A stretch of DNA of 64,000 nucleotides, taken from the NCBI RefSeq assembly GCF_000331305.1, contig NZ_KB217478.1:3446627-3510626 (forward strand), read 5' to 3'. The DNA is from Calothrix sp. PCC 7103. Lineage in GTDB: Bacteria > Cyanobacteriota > Cyanobacteriia > Cyanobacteriales > Nostocaceae. Made by a program: the position numbers and the translations under genes. Below the pieces are notes generated by a model. The model was not told the origin of the DNA, did no database searches, and saw only the letters and a list, made by a program, of their open reading frames with translations. Of this stretch, positions 45,501 to 52,713 are shown in pieces. How positions within the stretch are numbered: the stretch's first letter is position 1; every line of letters starts with the position of its first letter.

Positions 45501-45952
45501 CCGTGATCTAAACAGATACCACAGGGGCTAAAATTACGAGGTGTGATGGTGCCAACGTGCTGCTTAAATGTTCCTGCTACTACATTCCAACAAAAACTTT
45601 CTTGTGGGGTGTGCATCCCGGAGCGCCCTATACTTGGAACGGGCAAGGATGCCCATTCCACAAGATGGTTTTCCACAAGAGGGTTTTCCACAAAAGGGTT
45701 TTCCACAAGAGGGTTAATTAAATTTTTGGAAGTCTCTAATAAACTAATTCCTGCTGTTTGGGCTTGGCAGAGTTCGAGTGCGATATCAACTACGTTTTGA
45801 AGCATTGTTTCTGGCTGCACCATCTGCTTATATAGGGCGCGTAAAGCCTGATTTTCTGCCTTATAGTTTGCACTCCGACAGTTTCGACTTTCCAACTCGT
45901 CGGTAATTAGAATATCTGATAGCGTGACTGTTTCTGGTTGGCGTTGTTGCAT
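42506..45952 (-). CDS. GAF-PAS-PAS giant hybrid histidine kinase
   Basis: A soluble hybrid kinase of 1148 residues. GAF domain at about 45-225 ('CQAQTAGISLLE', 'NFSPCGICLDHG', 'SYPERYFTYLQVAK'), interrupted by a repeat-derived peptide at about 83-112. Two PAS domains follow at about 245-360 and 365-490. Kinase core 1 has 'NISHEFRTPLALLLAPL', 'NLLSNAFKF' and 'GSGIGLALV'. A linker near 760-795 is rich in Ser/Leu and made of a GCTGAGG repeat. Then a receiver ('LLVDDNADIRDYL', 'VLSDVMMPHLDGFG', 'DYLIKPF') and kinase core 2 ('EVSHELQAPLVSILGW', 'NLLTNAIKF', 'GLGLGLAIA'). Catalytic boxes are complete. It lies 13 bp downstream of the next kinase gene and upstream of CheR, so the three are probably one operon. 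Confidence 0.9.
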   Translation of the reverse strand: MQQRQPETVTLSDILITDELESRNCRSANYKAENQALRALYKQMVQPETMLQNVVDIALELCQAQTAGISLLETSKNLINPLVENPFVENPLVENHLVEWASLPVPSIGRSGMHTPQESFCWNVVAGTFKQHVGTITPRNFSPCGICLDHGSPQLFSYPERYFTYLQVAKTPIVEELVLPLIVDNNVFGTIWIKSHDQTRHFESEDVRLMISLAEFTTIALLLNQPQTQRLPAKNGSALRESCELSRALMENLPGGATFVVDHDLRYLLAEGEALSQAGFEPGDLIGHTIFEVLPPELAQNYEVLYRQALSGELFDFEHNAHGRSYISRGTPLRDGNGEVYAALAVSYDISDRKQAENALRESSERLRLATEVAQIYSWEFDLKTQTPKFSDNFERITGRAPSQSFVENYEIYNADIHPQDREYVERQVAIGIDPNGDGIFEAEFRTIGIEDKIERWVSVRGQTFFGAQGVPVHYVGVAQDVTDRKQAEADRIQLVQEQTAREEERQRAEALAQLDHAKTEFFSNISHEFRTPLALLLAPLQDALSDCTNPLTRPQRERLEIAHRNAVRLLKLVNTLLDFSRIEEGRMEAVYEPTDLATFTTELASVFHSSIEQAGLKLIVDCPPLPPVYVDREMWEKIVINLLSNAFKFTLEGEIVVRLYQYNDHYVTLQVQDTGAGIAALELPHIFERFYYVRTTQARTHEGSGIGLALVQELIKMHGGTVEVSSVVGQGSCFTAKIPLGTAHLPADHIKESAELNNSAELKVLSAEKEERKNHPLSPQPSALSTHSFILLVDDNADIRDYLKRILSEHVQVEAVANGAAAMAIIEERVPDLVLSDVMMPHLDGFGLLKALRTDPRTKEVPIILLSARADEDSVIKGLQAGADDYLIKPFSATSLVTRVLAHLQLAQLRAEVLHREKTSNRMKDKLLAEVSHELQAPLVSILGWTRLLRSNPSNQSMLVKALETIERNATLQAKLIQDLLDISRITSGKISLNKAPVELHCVIESALATVHQAQQSKDICLECILNPKSITVEGDAERLQQIVLNLLTNAIKFTPEGGRIEVHFNVLQNQAHIEVRDTGIGIEPEFLPYVFETFRQSKNSKTGLGLGLAIARQLVQLHGGTLTAESSGTGQGATFTIKLPLIRANV
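43591..43693. repeat. GCTGAGG / CTCAGCA repeat in the kinase linker
   Basis: Three copies of GGGCTGA in a row (43598-43620) are followed by several CTCAGCACT units in the opposite sense (43648-43693), so the block can fold on itself. It is read in frame as a Ser/Glu/Leu-rich linker between the first kinase core and the receiver. Confidence 0.75.
45656..45715. repeat. 15-bp tandem repeat (4 copies) inside the GAF domain
   Basis: Four head-to-tail copies of TTCCACAAGAGGGTT (with 1-2 changes each) encode four NP/NH-L/F-VE five-residue units. They directly follow a GGGCAAGGATGCCC palindrome (45641-45654), so a dispersed repeat seems to have landed in the gene and then expanded. Confidence 0.9.
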
Positions 45953-45965
45953 CGCGCTTGTTAGT

Positions 45966-48290
45966 TTACTTCAACTTGTCCAATGGCAGCTTGACTGTAA
46001 ACGTTGCCCCAAGTCCAAACCCATCACTCGCTGCTTCAATTGTACCTCTATGTAGTTCAATAAGTTGATGAGCAATGAAGAGTCCTAGTCCTAGTCCTCC
46101 TGGCGAGTGCCTACTAGGTACTTCTGCCTGAGTAAACCGCTTGAAGACATGAGGGAGAAAGTCGGTACCAATTCCAATTCCAGTGTCGCTAATTTCAATA
46201 GTAGCCCAAGAGCCAACAGTTGAAAGCCAAACTTTAATACTTCCTCCTAAAGGCGTAAATTTAATTGCATTATTTAGTAATTTTGAAAAACTTTGTTGTA
46301 GACGGTAACAATCACCTGAAACATAAATATCCTGTTGTTTTTGTTGTTGTAGAGACGCGTTCACGGAATATACCGCAGGCAAATTTACCTTTGGTACACT
46401 TTGCTTCGCAACACTGCGTGAACGTGAATGCGTCTCTAAATTGTGTAACGTTTGTATAATTTCAATTCCCTTAGCCTTTGCATCGCTTGATATATTATTA
46501 ATCTCTTCCTTAATAATATTTGTAAGGTTAACGGGATGATTATCCAAGCAGACTTTACCTGAGAGAATACTTGAAATATCGAGCAGTTCGGAGATGAGTT
46601 TTGCCTGATTTTTAGCATTGCGTTCAATTATATCTAAAGCACGCAAAGCTGTAGCAGAATCAAGTTGGTTTAAACGTAATAAGCGAGTCCAGCCAAGGAT
46701 AGCAGTTAAGGGAGCATGAAGTTCGTGTGTAACCGTTGCTAAAAACTCATCCTTCATGCGATTAGAGGATAATTCACTACGTAGACGTGCCATTTCTAAA
46801 TGAGAATCTACGCACGCAATCAGTTCCTGGGCAGAAAAGGGCTTAATTAAATAATCATTAGCTCCTGCAAAGAAACCTCCAATCGCCGCTTCTTCCCCTG
46901 CACAAGCCGAAAGTAAAATAATGGGTATATCTTTTGTATCTGGATTAGCACGTAATGCACTTAGTAATTCAAAACCGTCTGAACAAGGCATCATTACATC
47001 AGTAAGTACCAAATCAGGCGCCTGCTTTTCAACAGCAGCTAGTGCCTCAGTACCATTTGCAACTAAGATTACCTGATATTGTGTACTCAGCAGACGCTTT
47101 AGGTAGTCACGCATATCTGAATTTAATACACTTAGTGTTTCAGAGATTACTTGCTCAAGCGGATTAAGTATTAAAGTTAGAGGAGTACGAAATTCGTGAC
47201 TGACGTTGTTAAAAAAAGCTGTCTTCGCGCGGTCTAACTCTGCTAATGCTCCTGCTCTTCGGTGTTCCTCCTCATAAACCCTAGCACTTGAAATCGCCAT
47301 CGTTATCTGCCCTGCAACCAGATCAAAAAAACCTTGATAATCATCATCAAATGGTCTTAAAGGGCTGATTCCAAGAATCAGAAACCCTAACATGTCTTGT
47401 CCAGGTCGCTTCAATGGCAGTATTCTTGCACTGTTTGGTGCAAGATTCCACGCACCACACTCAATAGCTCCAAATCGATTTATTAAATCCTCAATGACTC
47501 TGCTTTCACCTGTTGTTAAAACTTCCTGAAGTGACCAACAATCAAGCTCCTCTTCCACCATCAAATCAATTACACTCTTATTTAAGAGCGTTTCATCCAT
47601 TTTAAGAGTTGCACTTACAAGTTCGACTTTTTGGCTTGTGCGTAGTAGATAAATAAGAGCAAAGGGAATATCGTGAGGGTTTTTCTGTAGCACACTTGTG
47701 GAAAAAGAGCAAGCATCGTTTACAGTCAAAGCTTTTGCTGTCTCGGCGCCTAACTCACGTAACGTCCGCAGGCGCCTATTATCCAATACCCGCTTAGTGT
47801 CTTCAATGCAGGCGCAAAAAATACCCCCGACTCCACCATCATCATTCCCAATTGGGCTGTAAGAAAACGTGAAGTAGGTTTCCTCTGGATAGCCATTTCG
47901 CTCCAAAATTTCAAGCGATTCTTCATTCCATGACGGCTTGCCAAAGTTTAAAACATCCAGAGCTTGGGATCCTACCGAATGCCAAGTGTCCGCCCAGATA
48001 TCAGAAGCAGATTTACCCAAAGCATCTGGGTGTCGCTGACCCAAAATAGGAATATAAGCGTCGTTGTAAAAGTTCATGAATTCCTCTCCCCACCAAATAA
48101 ACATTGGGTAGCGAGAACCTAGAATAATACGGATAGATATTTTTAGACTTTGCGACCAGTTTTTGATTAGACCGAGCGAAGTTTGTGACCAATCATATGA
48201 CCGCATCAAGGCGCCCATCTCACTATCAAATGCAAACACTTCTTCAACGGTATTGCCTTTCTTACTGTCGGTTAAGCTATCCATAGGCAC
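45966..48290 (-). CDS. Hybrid histidine kinase with internal deletion
   Basis: A 774-residue kinase. PAS-like sensor about 20-165 ('RYPMFIWWGEEFMNFYNDAY') and GAF about 175-330, both paralogous to the protein at 31954. First kinase core reads 'NVSHEFRTPLTLILNPLEQV' and then jumps directly to 'LNSDMRDYLKRLLSTQYQVI', the first helix of a receiver. The catalytic ATPase domain and the receiver's first strand and acidic pair are missing. The receiver's Asp ('VLTDVMMPCSDGFE') and Lys ('DYLIKPF') remain. Kinase core 2 follows, 'TVTHELHAPLTAILGW' and 'KLLNNAIKF', 'GLGLGLFIA', with a 30-35 residue repeat-derived insertion before the N box. Autophosphorylation by core 2 may still work. Transcribed just upstream of the previous gene. 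Confidence 0.88.
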   Translation of the reverse strand: MPMDSLTDSKKGNTVEEVFAFDSEMGALMRSYDWSQTSLGLIKNWSQSLKISIRIILGSRYPMFIWWGEEFMNFYNDAYIPILGQRHPDALGKSASDIWADTWHSVGSQALDVLNFGKPSWNEESLEILERNGYPEETYFTFSYSPIGNDDGGVGGIFCACIEDTKRVLDNRRLRTLRELGAETAKALTVNDACSFSTSVLQKNPHDIPFALIYLLRTSQKVELVSATLKMDETLLNKSVIDLMVEEELDCWSLQEVLTTGESRVIEDLINRFGAIECGAWNLAPNSARILPLKRPGQDMLGFLILGISPLRPFDDDYQGFFDLVAGQITMAISSARVYEEEHRRAGALAELDRAKTAFFNNVSHEFRTPLTLILNPLEQVISETLSVLNSDMRDYLKRLLSTQYQVILVANGTEALAAVEKQAPDLVLTDVMMPCSDGFELLSALRANPDTKDIPIILLSACAGEEAAIGGFFAGANDYLIKPFSAQELIACVDSHLEMARLRSELSSNRMKDEFLATVTHELHAPLTAILGWTRLLRLNQLDSATALRALDIIERNAKNQAKLISELLDISSILSGKVCLDNHPVNLTNIIKEEINNISSDAKAKGIEIIQTLHNLETHSRSRSVAKQSVPKVNLPAVYSVNASLQQQKQQDIYVSGDCYRLQQSFSKLLNNAIKFTPLGGSIKVWLSTVGSWATIEISDTGIGIGTDFLPHVFKRFTQAEVPSRHSPGGLGLGLFIAHQLIELHRGTIEAASDGFGLGATFTVKLPLDKLK
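46350..46438. repeat. TAGAGACGC...GCGTCTCTA element inside a kinase ATPase domain
   Basis: The left end TAGAGACGCGTTCACG and the right end CGTGAACGTGAATGCGTCTCTA are inverted repeats (right arm with 6 extra bases). The 89-bp element is translated as 'ETHSRSRSVAKQSVPKV' plus following residues, absent from the paralogous kinases. The same GAGACG/CGTCTC arms occur at 49439-49459 and 35449-35495 in non-coding DNA. Confidence 0.8.
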
Positions 48291-48311
48291 TAATCTTTAG
48301 TTAAAACAAAT

Positions 48312-49340
48312 TTAGCTTCGTTTAGCAAGCTGCGCTACCATTGCTACTAACTCCGTTGGCTCTGCTAATTTATGTAAATGGGATTGAAAACCTGCTTTTA
48401 TTGCTTTTGCTCGATCTTCTGCTAAATAAGCAGTTAAAGCAGCAGTGGGAATTTGCCATCCTTTTTCTGCTTCTATTGCTTTAACTTTTTGAATTAAAAC
48501 ATAGCCATCTTCGTCAGGCATTCTGATATCACTTATTATAACATCGGGGCGCGATTGCTCCAACTCTCTTATAGCTTGAGCAACTGTTGAAACTGCTGTT
48601 ACGCATATTCCATGTTGCTCTAATACTACGGTAATAAACTCGCGCGCGTCGGTTTCGTCATCTACAAATAGTACCTGTAAGCCATCGAGCGAACGAGGAA
48701 TTTCTACATTTGCCTCTGCTAACTGGAAGTTTGCGTATTGTGGTTGCAAATTTTGCTGTTTGTAGGTAGTTATATTACGTATAGTAATTTGTAGGGAAAC
48801 CGATGACTTTTTAAAGTCGCGAACAGGTGTTCCCATCAGTGAAGCCTCAAAAGGTTGACCAGAGCGCGGACACATAACTGTTTTCCACTCTTCTATAAAA
48901 TCTATAGAGGGCAACCGATTTAGTTTAGTACGAAAAGCCGAGCGCTCTGCTTCAACTACAAAATTAGCTAATGGTTTGCTAACTAGAAATTCCTGTGGCA
49001 CGTTGAATAATTCGGCAGCAGCACGGTTTGCTTTCTGAATTATTCCTTGAGGAGTCGTTAGTAAATAAGCATCTGGTGCAAATTGATACAAGTCATAATA
49101 ATGCTGACGTTCTGTTGCCAAATACTCATTTTGCTGAAGTAATTCTTCTTGAATGATCTCCATTAGTTCTAAGCTAGCTTGTCTTTGCTCTTGGAATAAT
49201 TGGAGATCTGCTAGAGAGGTAGTGAGTACTTCTATTATCTGGTTTACTTGTTCCTGTGTTGGCGAACTAATATGTCCGTGCAGCGCCTCTATCTGCTGGC
49301 GGATAATTTTGATATTAGTTGTAAATTCTTCTTCGTTCAC
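48312..49340 (-). CDS. PAS-receiver protein
   Basis: A 342-residue protein. Coiled-coil N-terminus (about 1-85), PAS domain (about 85-200, 'FAPDAYLLTTPQGIIQKANRA') and a C-terminal receiver (about 220-342) with acidic pocket 'LFVDDETDAREF', Asp in 'VIISDIRMPDEDGYV', Thr in 'AALTAYLAED' and Lys in 'FQSHLHKLAEP', where the usual Pro after Lys is Leu. No kinase domain, so it is a receiver target or adaptor. It lies 21 bp upstream of the deleted hybrid kinase gene on the same strand and likely heads the 49340-41314 signalling operon. Start ATG/GTG near 49340. Confidence 0.88.
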   Translation of the reverse strand: MNEEEFTTNIKIIRQQIEALHGHISSPTQEQVNQIIEVLTTSLADLQLFQEQRQASLELMEIIQEELLQQNEYLATERQHYYDLYQFAPDAYLLTTPQGIIQKANRAAAELFNVPQEFLVSKPLANFVVEAERSAFRTKLNRLPSIDFIEEWKTVMCPRSGQPFEASLMGTPVRDFKKSSVSLQITIRNITTYKQQNLQPQYANFQLAEANVEIPRSLDGLQVLFVDDETDAREFITVVLEQHGICVTAVSTVAQAIRELEQSRPDVIISDIRMPDEDGYVLIQKVKAIEAEKGWQIPTAALTAYLAEDRAKAIKAGFQSHLHKLAEPTELVAMVAQLAKRS

Positions 49341-49694
49341 AATAAAATTGTTTGTTTATAAAGATGTGTAAGGATACAGGGGCAAATGTAAATGATTACT
49401 ATGAAATTTTATTGTAACAAGAATTACAGGCGCCTGACAGACGTGATGTGAACACGTCTCTACATTAATCATTCTTCGGTCTAAAGGGTTATTATTGGGT
49501 TTACGATAGATATATTTATAGATAAAAATATATAAAAAATTATGATATTACTCACGGCGGAAGTTAGAGGTAACGTAAATAGTTAATCGATAATCTAGTT
49601 ATTGTAAACTTAAATATCTTGATTCAATGCTTTAACTATCTATGATTGGTGTAAATAATTATACGCAATTTTAGTATTGAATTAAGGAGGTATT
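49341..49694. other. Divergent intergenic region between the signalling operon and psaJ
   Basis: AT-rich DNA containing a GGCGCC (49429) and the hairpin AGACGTG-N7-CACGTCT (49439-49459) of the GAGACG repeat family. The promoters of the signalling operon and psaJ should lie here. No further gene is visible. Confidence 0.5.
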
Positions 49695-49844
49695 ATGCAA
49701 AATACAGACCAACAAAAAAGCTACTTTTCTCGCTATTTATCTTTGGCGCCTGTTCTAGCTGTGGTTTCGGTATCATTGGCTTTTACTATTTGGGCGGTGT
49801 TTAATAACTTCTTTCCTGACCTTTTGTTCCATCCTATGCCATAA
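49695..49844 (+). CDS. psaJ: Photosystem I subunit IX (PsaJ)
   Basis: A 49-residue protein with the unmistakable PsaJ pattern: 'YFSRYLSLAPVLAVVSVSLA' at the N-terminal stromal edge of a single transmembrane helix, then 'NFFPDLLFHPMP' at the lumenal end. In photosystem I, PsaJ is a small membrane subunit next to PsaF that helps hold chlorophylls. The ATG at 49695 has a perfect ribosome site, AAGGAGG, seven bases upstream. In most cyanobacteria psaJ follows psaF; here no psaF is adjacent, so this may be a second, condition-specific copy. The N-terminus 'MQNTDQQKSYF' is longer and more polar than the common 'MKDFLKYLS' type. Confidence 0.93.
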   Translation: MQNTDQQKSYFSRYLSLAPVLAVVSVSLAFTIWAVFNNFFPDLLFHPMP

Positions 49845-49861
49845 GAAATTAATCCCCCCAA

Positions 49862-49880
49862 CCCCCCTTAATAAGGGGGG
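49862..49880. terminator. CCCCCCTT-AAGGGGGG hairpin after psaJ
   Basis: Eight G/C and A/T pairs around a 3-base loop, lying between convergent psaJ and minE. It is part of a dispersed repeat (CCCCAACCCCCCTTAATAAGGGGGG) with related copies at 56942-56972 and 57026-57053. It may end transcription in both directions. Confidence 0.65.
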
Positions 49881-49907
49881 CTAAGAATAAAGAATTTTAG
49901 CATTAAT

Positions 49908-50207
49908 TTAAACTTTCTCGCTGTTGGCTTCTTCTTCAGAAGTAGATTCTTTGACTCTACGAATAGGCAAATTAGCAATCAAAGCAGTAGTGCGTTGATT
50001 GCTTTCTAGCGAGAATTCTAAGCCTTCGGTTTCTACTTCCACGTAGCGGCAAACAATTTCAAGGATTTCTTGCCGCATTTTCTCTATCATTTGAGGACTT
50101 AAATCAGCACGGTCATGAGCAATTACCAGTTGCAGGCGACGTTTGACTTCACTGCGACTGGTATCGTTACTGCGGGAAAAAAGGCGTTCTATAAATTCGA
50201 GAATCAT
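49908..50207 (-). CDS. minE: Cell-division topological factor MinE
   Basis: A 99-residue MinE. The N-terminal '[33 protein letters not shown]' is the anti-MinCD/membrane-targeting and MinD-ATPase-stimulating region, and '[24 protein letters not shown]' is the topological-specificity domain. The C-terminal tail is acidic. MinE drives MinD off the membrane to produce pole-to-pole or wave patterns that position the division ring. It lies 30 bp downstream of minD in the order minC-minD-minE. Confidence 0.96.
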   Translation of the reverse strand: MILEFIERLFSRSNDTSRSEVKRRLQLVIAHDRADLSPQMIEKMRQEILEIVCRYVEVETEGLEFSLESNQRTTALIANLPIRRVKESTSEEEANSEKV

Positions 50208-50237
50208 TGCATCTGTGAAAGTGCAAGGGTGGAAGTA

Positions 50238-51044
50238 TTAAATAATCTTTGTCCACAACAGCTTGCGGAGTCGGGCAAAGATGTTTTCGCTTTGCGAGTC
50301 AAGGTCAAGAAACTCGACAGTTTCCCCCTCCAATCTACGAACGATGTTTTCAAACGCCGTTGCAGCTAAGGAGGGAGTATCAGATAACACAAGAGGCTCA
50401 CCACGATTAGTTGAGACAATTACGCGCTCATCGTCAGGGATTACACCAATTAAAGGAATTGCTAGTAGTTCCTGAACATCCTGTACAGACATCATATCAT
50501 TTGCTCGTACCATTGCTGGACGAATACGATTGATAATCAAATGCGCGCGCTTAACGCCTTGTGCTTCTAATAACCCAACCACACGGTCAGCATCACGGAC
50601 GGCAGAAATTTCTGGAGTTGTGACGATTAAAGCTTCTTTCGCTGGTGCTATCGCATTTTTAAATCCGTTTTCAATACCAGCGGGACTATCAATAATTACA
50701 TACTGATACTTTTGTGCTAGCGCGTTCACTAACAACTTCATTTGGTCGGGTGTAACTGCTTCTTTGCTGCGGTTTTGTGCAGCAGGTAGAAGTACAAGAT
50801 TCGGTTGACGTTTGTCTTTGACCAAAGCTTGTTCCAATCGACACTCACGTGCCAATACCTCAACCGCAGTATAAACAATGCGATTTTCCAAGCCAAGGAG
50901 TAAATCGAGATTTCGTAGCCCAAAATCAGCATCGACGAGTGCTACTTGTCGTCCCATTTTGGCTATTGCCATCCCTAAATTAGCTGAAACCGTGGTTTTA
51001 CCCACTCCTCCTTTACCGGAGGTAATAACAATAATCCGAGTCAT
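50238..51044 (-). CDS. minD: Septum site-determining ATPase MinD
   Basis: A 268-residue MinD. The deviant Walker A 'SGKGGVGKTTVSANLG' is at residues 8-23, followed by 'ALVDADFGLRNLDLLLGL', 'YVIIDSPAGIENG' (Walker B) and 'LIINRIRP'. A C-terminal amphipathic membrane helix is present ('NIFARLRKLLWTKI'). MinD is a membrane-binding ATPase that recruits MinC and is released by MinE. Position between minC and minE confirms it. Full length and intact. Confidence 0.97.
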   Translation of the reverse strand: MTRIIVITSGKGGVGKTTVSANLGMAIAKMGRQVALVDADFGLRNLDLLLGLENRIVYTAVEVLARECRLEQALVKDKRQPNLVLLPAAQNRSKEAVTPDQMKLLVNALAQKYQYVIIDSPAGIENGFKNAIAPAKEALIVTTPEISAVRDADRVVGLLEAQGVKRAHLIINRIRPAMVRANDMMSVQDVQELLAIPLIGVIPDDERVIVSTNRGEPLVLSDTPSLAATAFENIVRRLEGETVEFLDLDSQSENIFARLRKLLWTKII

Positions 51045-51171
51045 GATAAAAGCGCGCTCGATTTAAGACTCAAACAATATACCGAAGTATGAATAAGAAG
51101 TATAAAACAAGAAGCACTAAGGATAATCATTAAGTATTAATTTTTTACCTGTTGATTATCCTTTTCTTTTT

Positions 51172-52584
51172 TTATGATTCTACTTTTAATGGCTGTTGAC
51201 TAATCTTACTCAATCTTGAAAAATCAGCAGCTTTGGCGATACGAATTCCTCCTGATGTAACATATGCCACTTCGGGATGAAATTGTGCTGGTGCTTTTTC
51301 CGGTGCCCGTGCCACAGCATCGGCGATGCGTAGCTGTGTTGGTTCCATTTGTAACGCCATAATTAAACACTCGCTGTTGCCATCAGCGCCAGCATGAGCC
51401 ACTCCACGGAGACGACCCCAAACTAAAATATCTCCCGAAGCAACTACAATACCACCAGGATTAACATCTCCCAAGATAATAACAGTACCAGGATGACGAA
51501 TTTCTACACCCGAACGGATTGTCATCTCCATATATAGCGGTTCTGCTGAAGGAGTTACAACATTTTTCTCTTGAGAAAAAGAAATTTTGGGCGCCAGTTG
51601 CAGTTGTTCCACTGAATAACCCGCAGTCACAGCAGCTACAGCAGTTTGCCTTCGACTCGTTGCTACAGATTTTAATTGAAGCTCTACCTCTTTTAAAGAT
51701 TCGGCAAGCTCTTGGAGTTGTCTTGCATCGAGTAATCTATCACCAGCAACTAAATGTACACTTGTATTAGCTACACGCAAACGGTCTCCACCATTTAAAC
51801 GCTGCTTAAGCTGTTGCCAAATTTCTGACCAACTATATTCACTAATACTAATTTGCGACTCTTTGGGTAAAATTATTACCAATCGTTCGGCTTCAGTTTT
51901 AAACTGTACCTGAACATTACGATTGGGAACAGGCTTTGGTAAAGAATCTAACGATGTAATATCTTCATCAAGATTTAAGTTAGAAATAATACTTTCTTCC
52001 GCAGTATTTTCAACAGGTAATTCCGATTTTTCTTCGGTACTATCTGCTTTCGCAACTTCTTCACTACCAGGAGGAGGTAATTGTTTTTGCTCCAATACTG
52101 TAATAGAAAGGTCTTCAGCAGGTAATTCGGGTTCTACTATTGTTGTATTTTGAGAGGGAGTATCTAATTGTTGTTGTTCTGTTTCTAATGGTACTGGAGT
52201 ATTGTAAACAACATCAGAATTTACGTCGGTCGTCATCCTTACCTCTCTATCATCAAGTAGTGAATCTACTTTATACTCAGCAACTGGGGTAGACAGGTAT
52301 GTTGGAATACTTGTTTCCACAACAATGCTATTTTCTTCTAAGTTTTGTTCGTAGTCAGAAGTTACAAGTGTTTCAGGATTTGCCAAACTAGAGATAAAGT
52401 GATTACCGTCATCAACAGTTGGACTAGAAATAAAATGCAGCACAGTATTTAGTTCTGCTTCTGGGAGAACCGGATTTATATCTTCATCAAATTCCTTTTG
52501 ATATACTTGTGCTGGTTCAAAATTATTAGAATTTGATTCTAAATTAGGAGTAGCAGAATCATCAGCCATATTAACACCAGCCAA
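51172..52584 (-). CDS. minC: Septum site-determining protein MinC (long N-terminus)
   Basis: A 470-residue MinC, about twice the size of the E. coli protein. Residues 1-220 are acidic, Pro/Glu/Ser-rich and disordered-looking. The MinC N-domain follows ('VQFKTEAERLVIILPKES' on). The C-terminal beta-helix ('MEMTIRSGVEIRHPGTVIIL', 'GDVNPGGIVVASGDILVWGR', 'LRGVAHAGADGN') binds MinD and FtsZ. MinC blocks FtsZ ring formation away from mid-cell. Long MinC forms are typical of filamentous cyanobacteria. It is the first gene of the min operon, 127 bp before minD. Confidence 0.93.
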   Translation of the reverse strand: MAGVNMADDSATPNLESNSNNFEPAQVYQKEFDEDINPVLPEAELNTVLHFISSPTVDDGNHFISSLANPETLVTSDYEQNLEENSIVVETSIPTYLSTPVAEYKVDSLLDDREVRMTTDVNSDVVYNTPVPLETEQQQLDTPSQNTTIVEPELPAEDLSITVLEQKQLPPPGSEEVAKADSTEEKSELPVENTAEESIISNLNLDEDITSLDSLPKPVPNRNVQVQFKTEAERLVIILPKESQISISEYSWSEIWQQLKQRLNGGDRLRVANTSVHLVAGDRLLDARQLQELAESLKEVELQLKSVATSRRQTAVAAVTAGYSVEQLQLAPKISFSQEKNVVTPSAEPLYMEMTIRSGVEIRHPGTVIILGDVNPGGIVVASGDILVWGRLRGVAHAGADGNSECLIMALQMEPTQLRIADAVARAPEKAPAQFHPEVAYVTSGGIRIAKAADFSRLSKISQQPLKVES

Positions 52585-52628
52585 AAAACACTTCTTGAAC
52601 GCACCAGAGGCATCCTGCTACTAGCATA

Positions 52629-52713
52629 GTAGAAACCTGGTTTCTTTTTGAGATATTGTAATAACAATGACGATTTGTCTGCAACAATGAATGCATAGAA
52701 ACCAGGTTTCTTT
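52629..52713. repeat. Two GAAACCTGGTTTC palindromes
   Basis: AGAAACCTGGTTTCTTT at about 52631 and TAGAAACCAGGTTTCTTT at about 52697 are nearly the same sequence and lie in the short gap before minC. A related copy ends the DUF1802 gene (676-696). They can fold into hairpins; no polarity is obvious. Confidence 0.6.

Noticed and set aside
45656-45715. Short tandem repeat as a CRISPR or regulatory iteron
   Set aside because: Units of 15 bp without spacers, inside an open GAF-domain coding frame.
42506-48290. Long reading frames on the strand opposite the kinase genes
   Set aside because: They follow the codon structure of the real genes as shadows and show no domain motifs.
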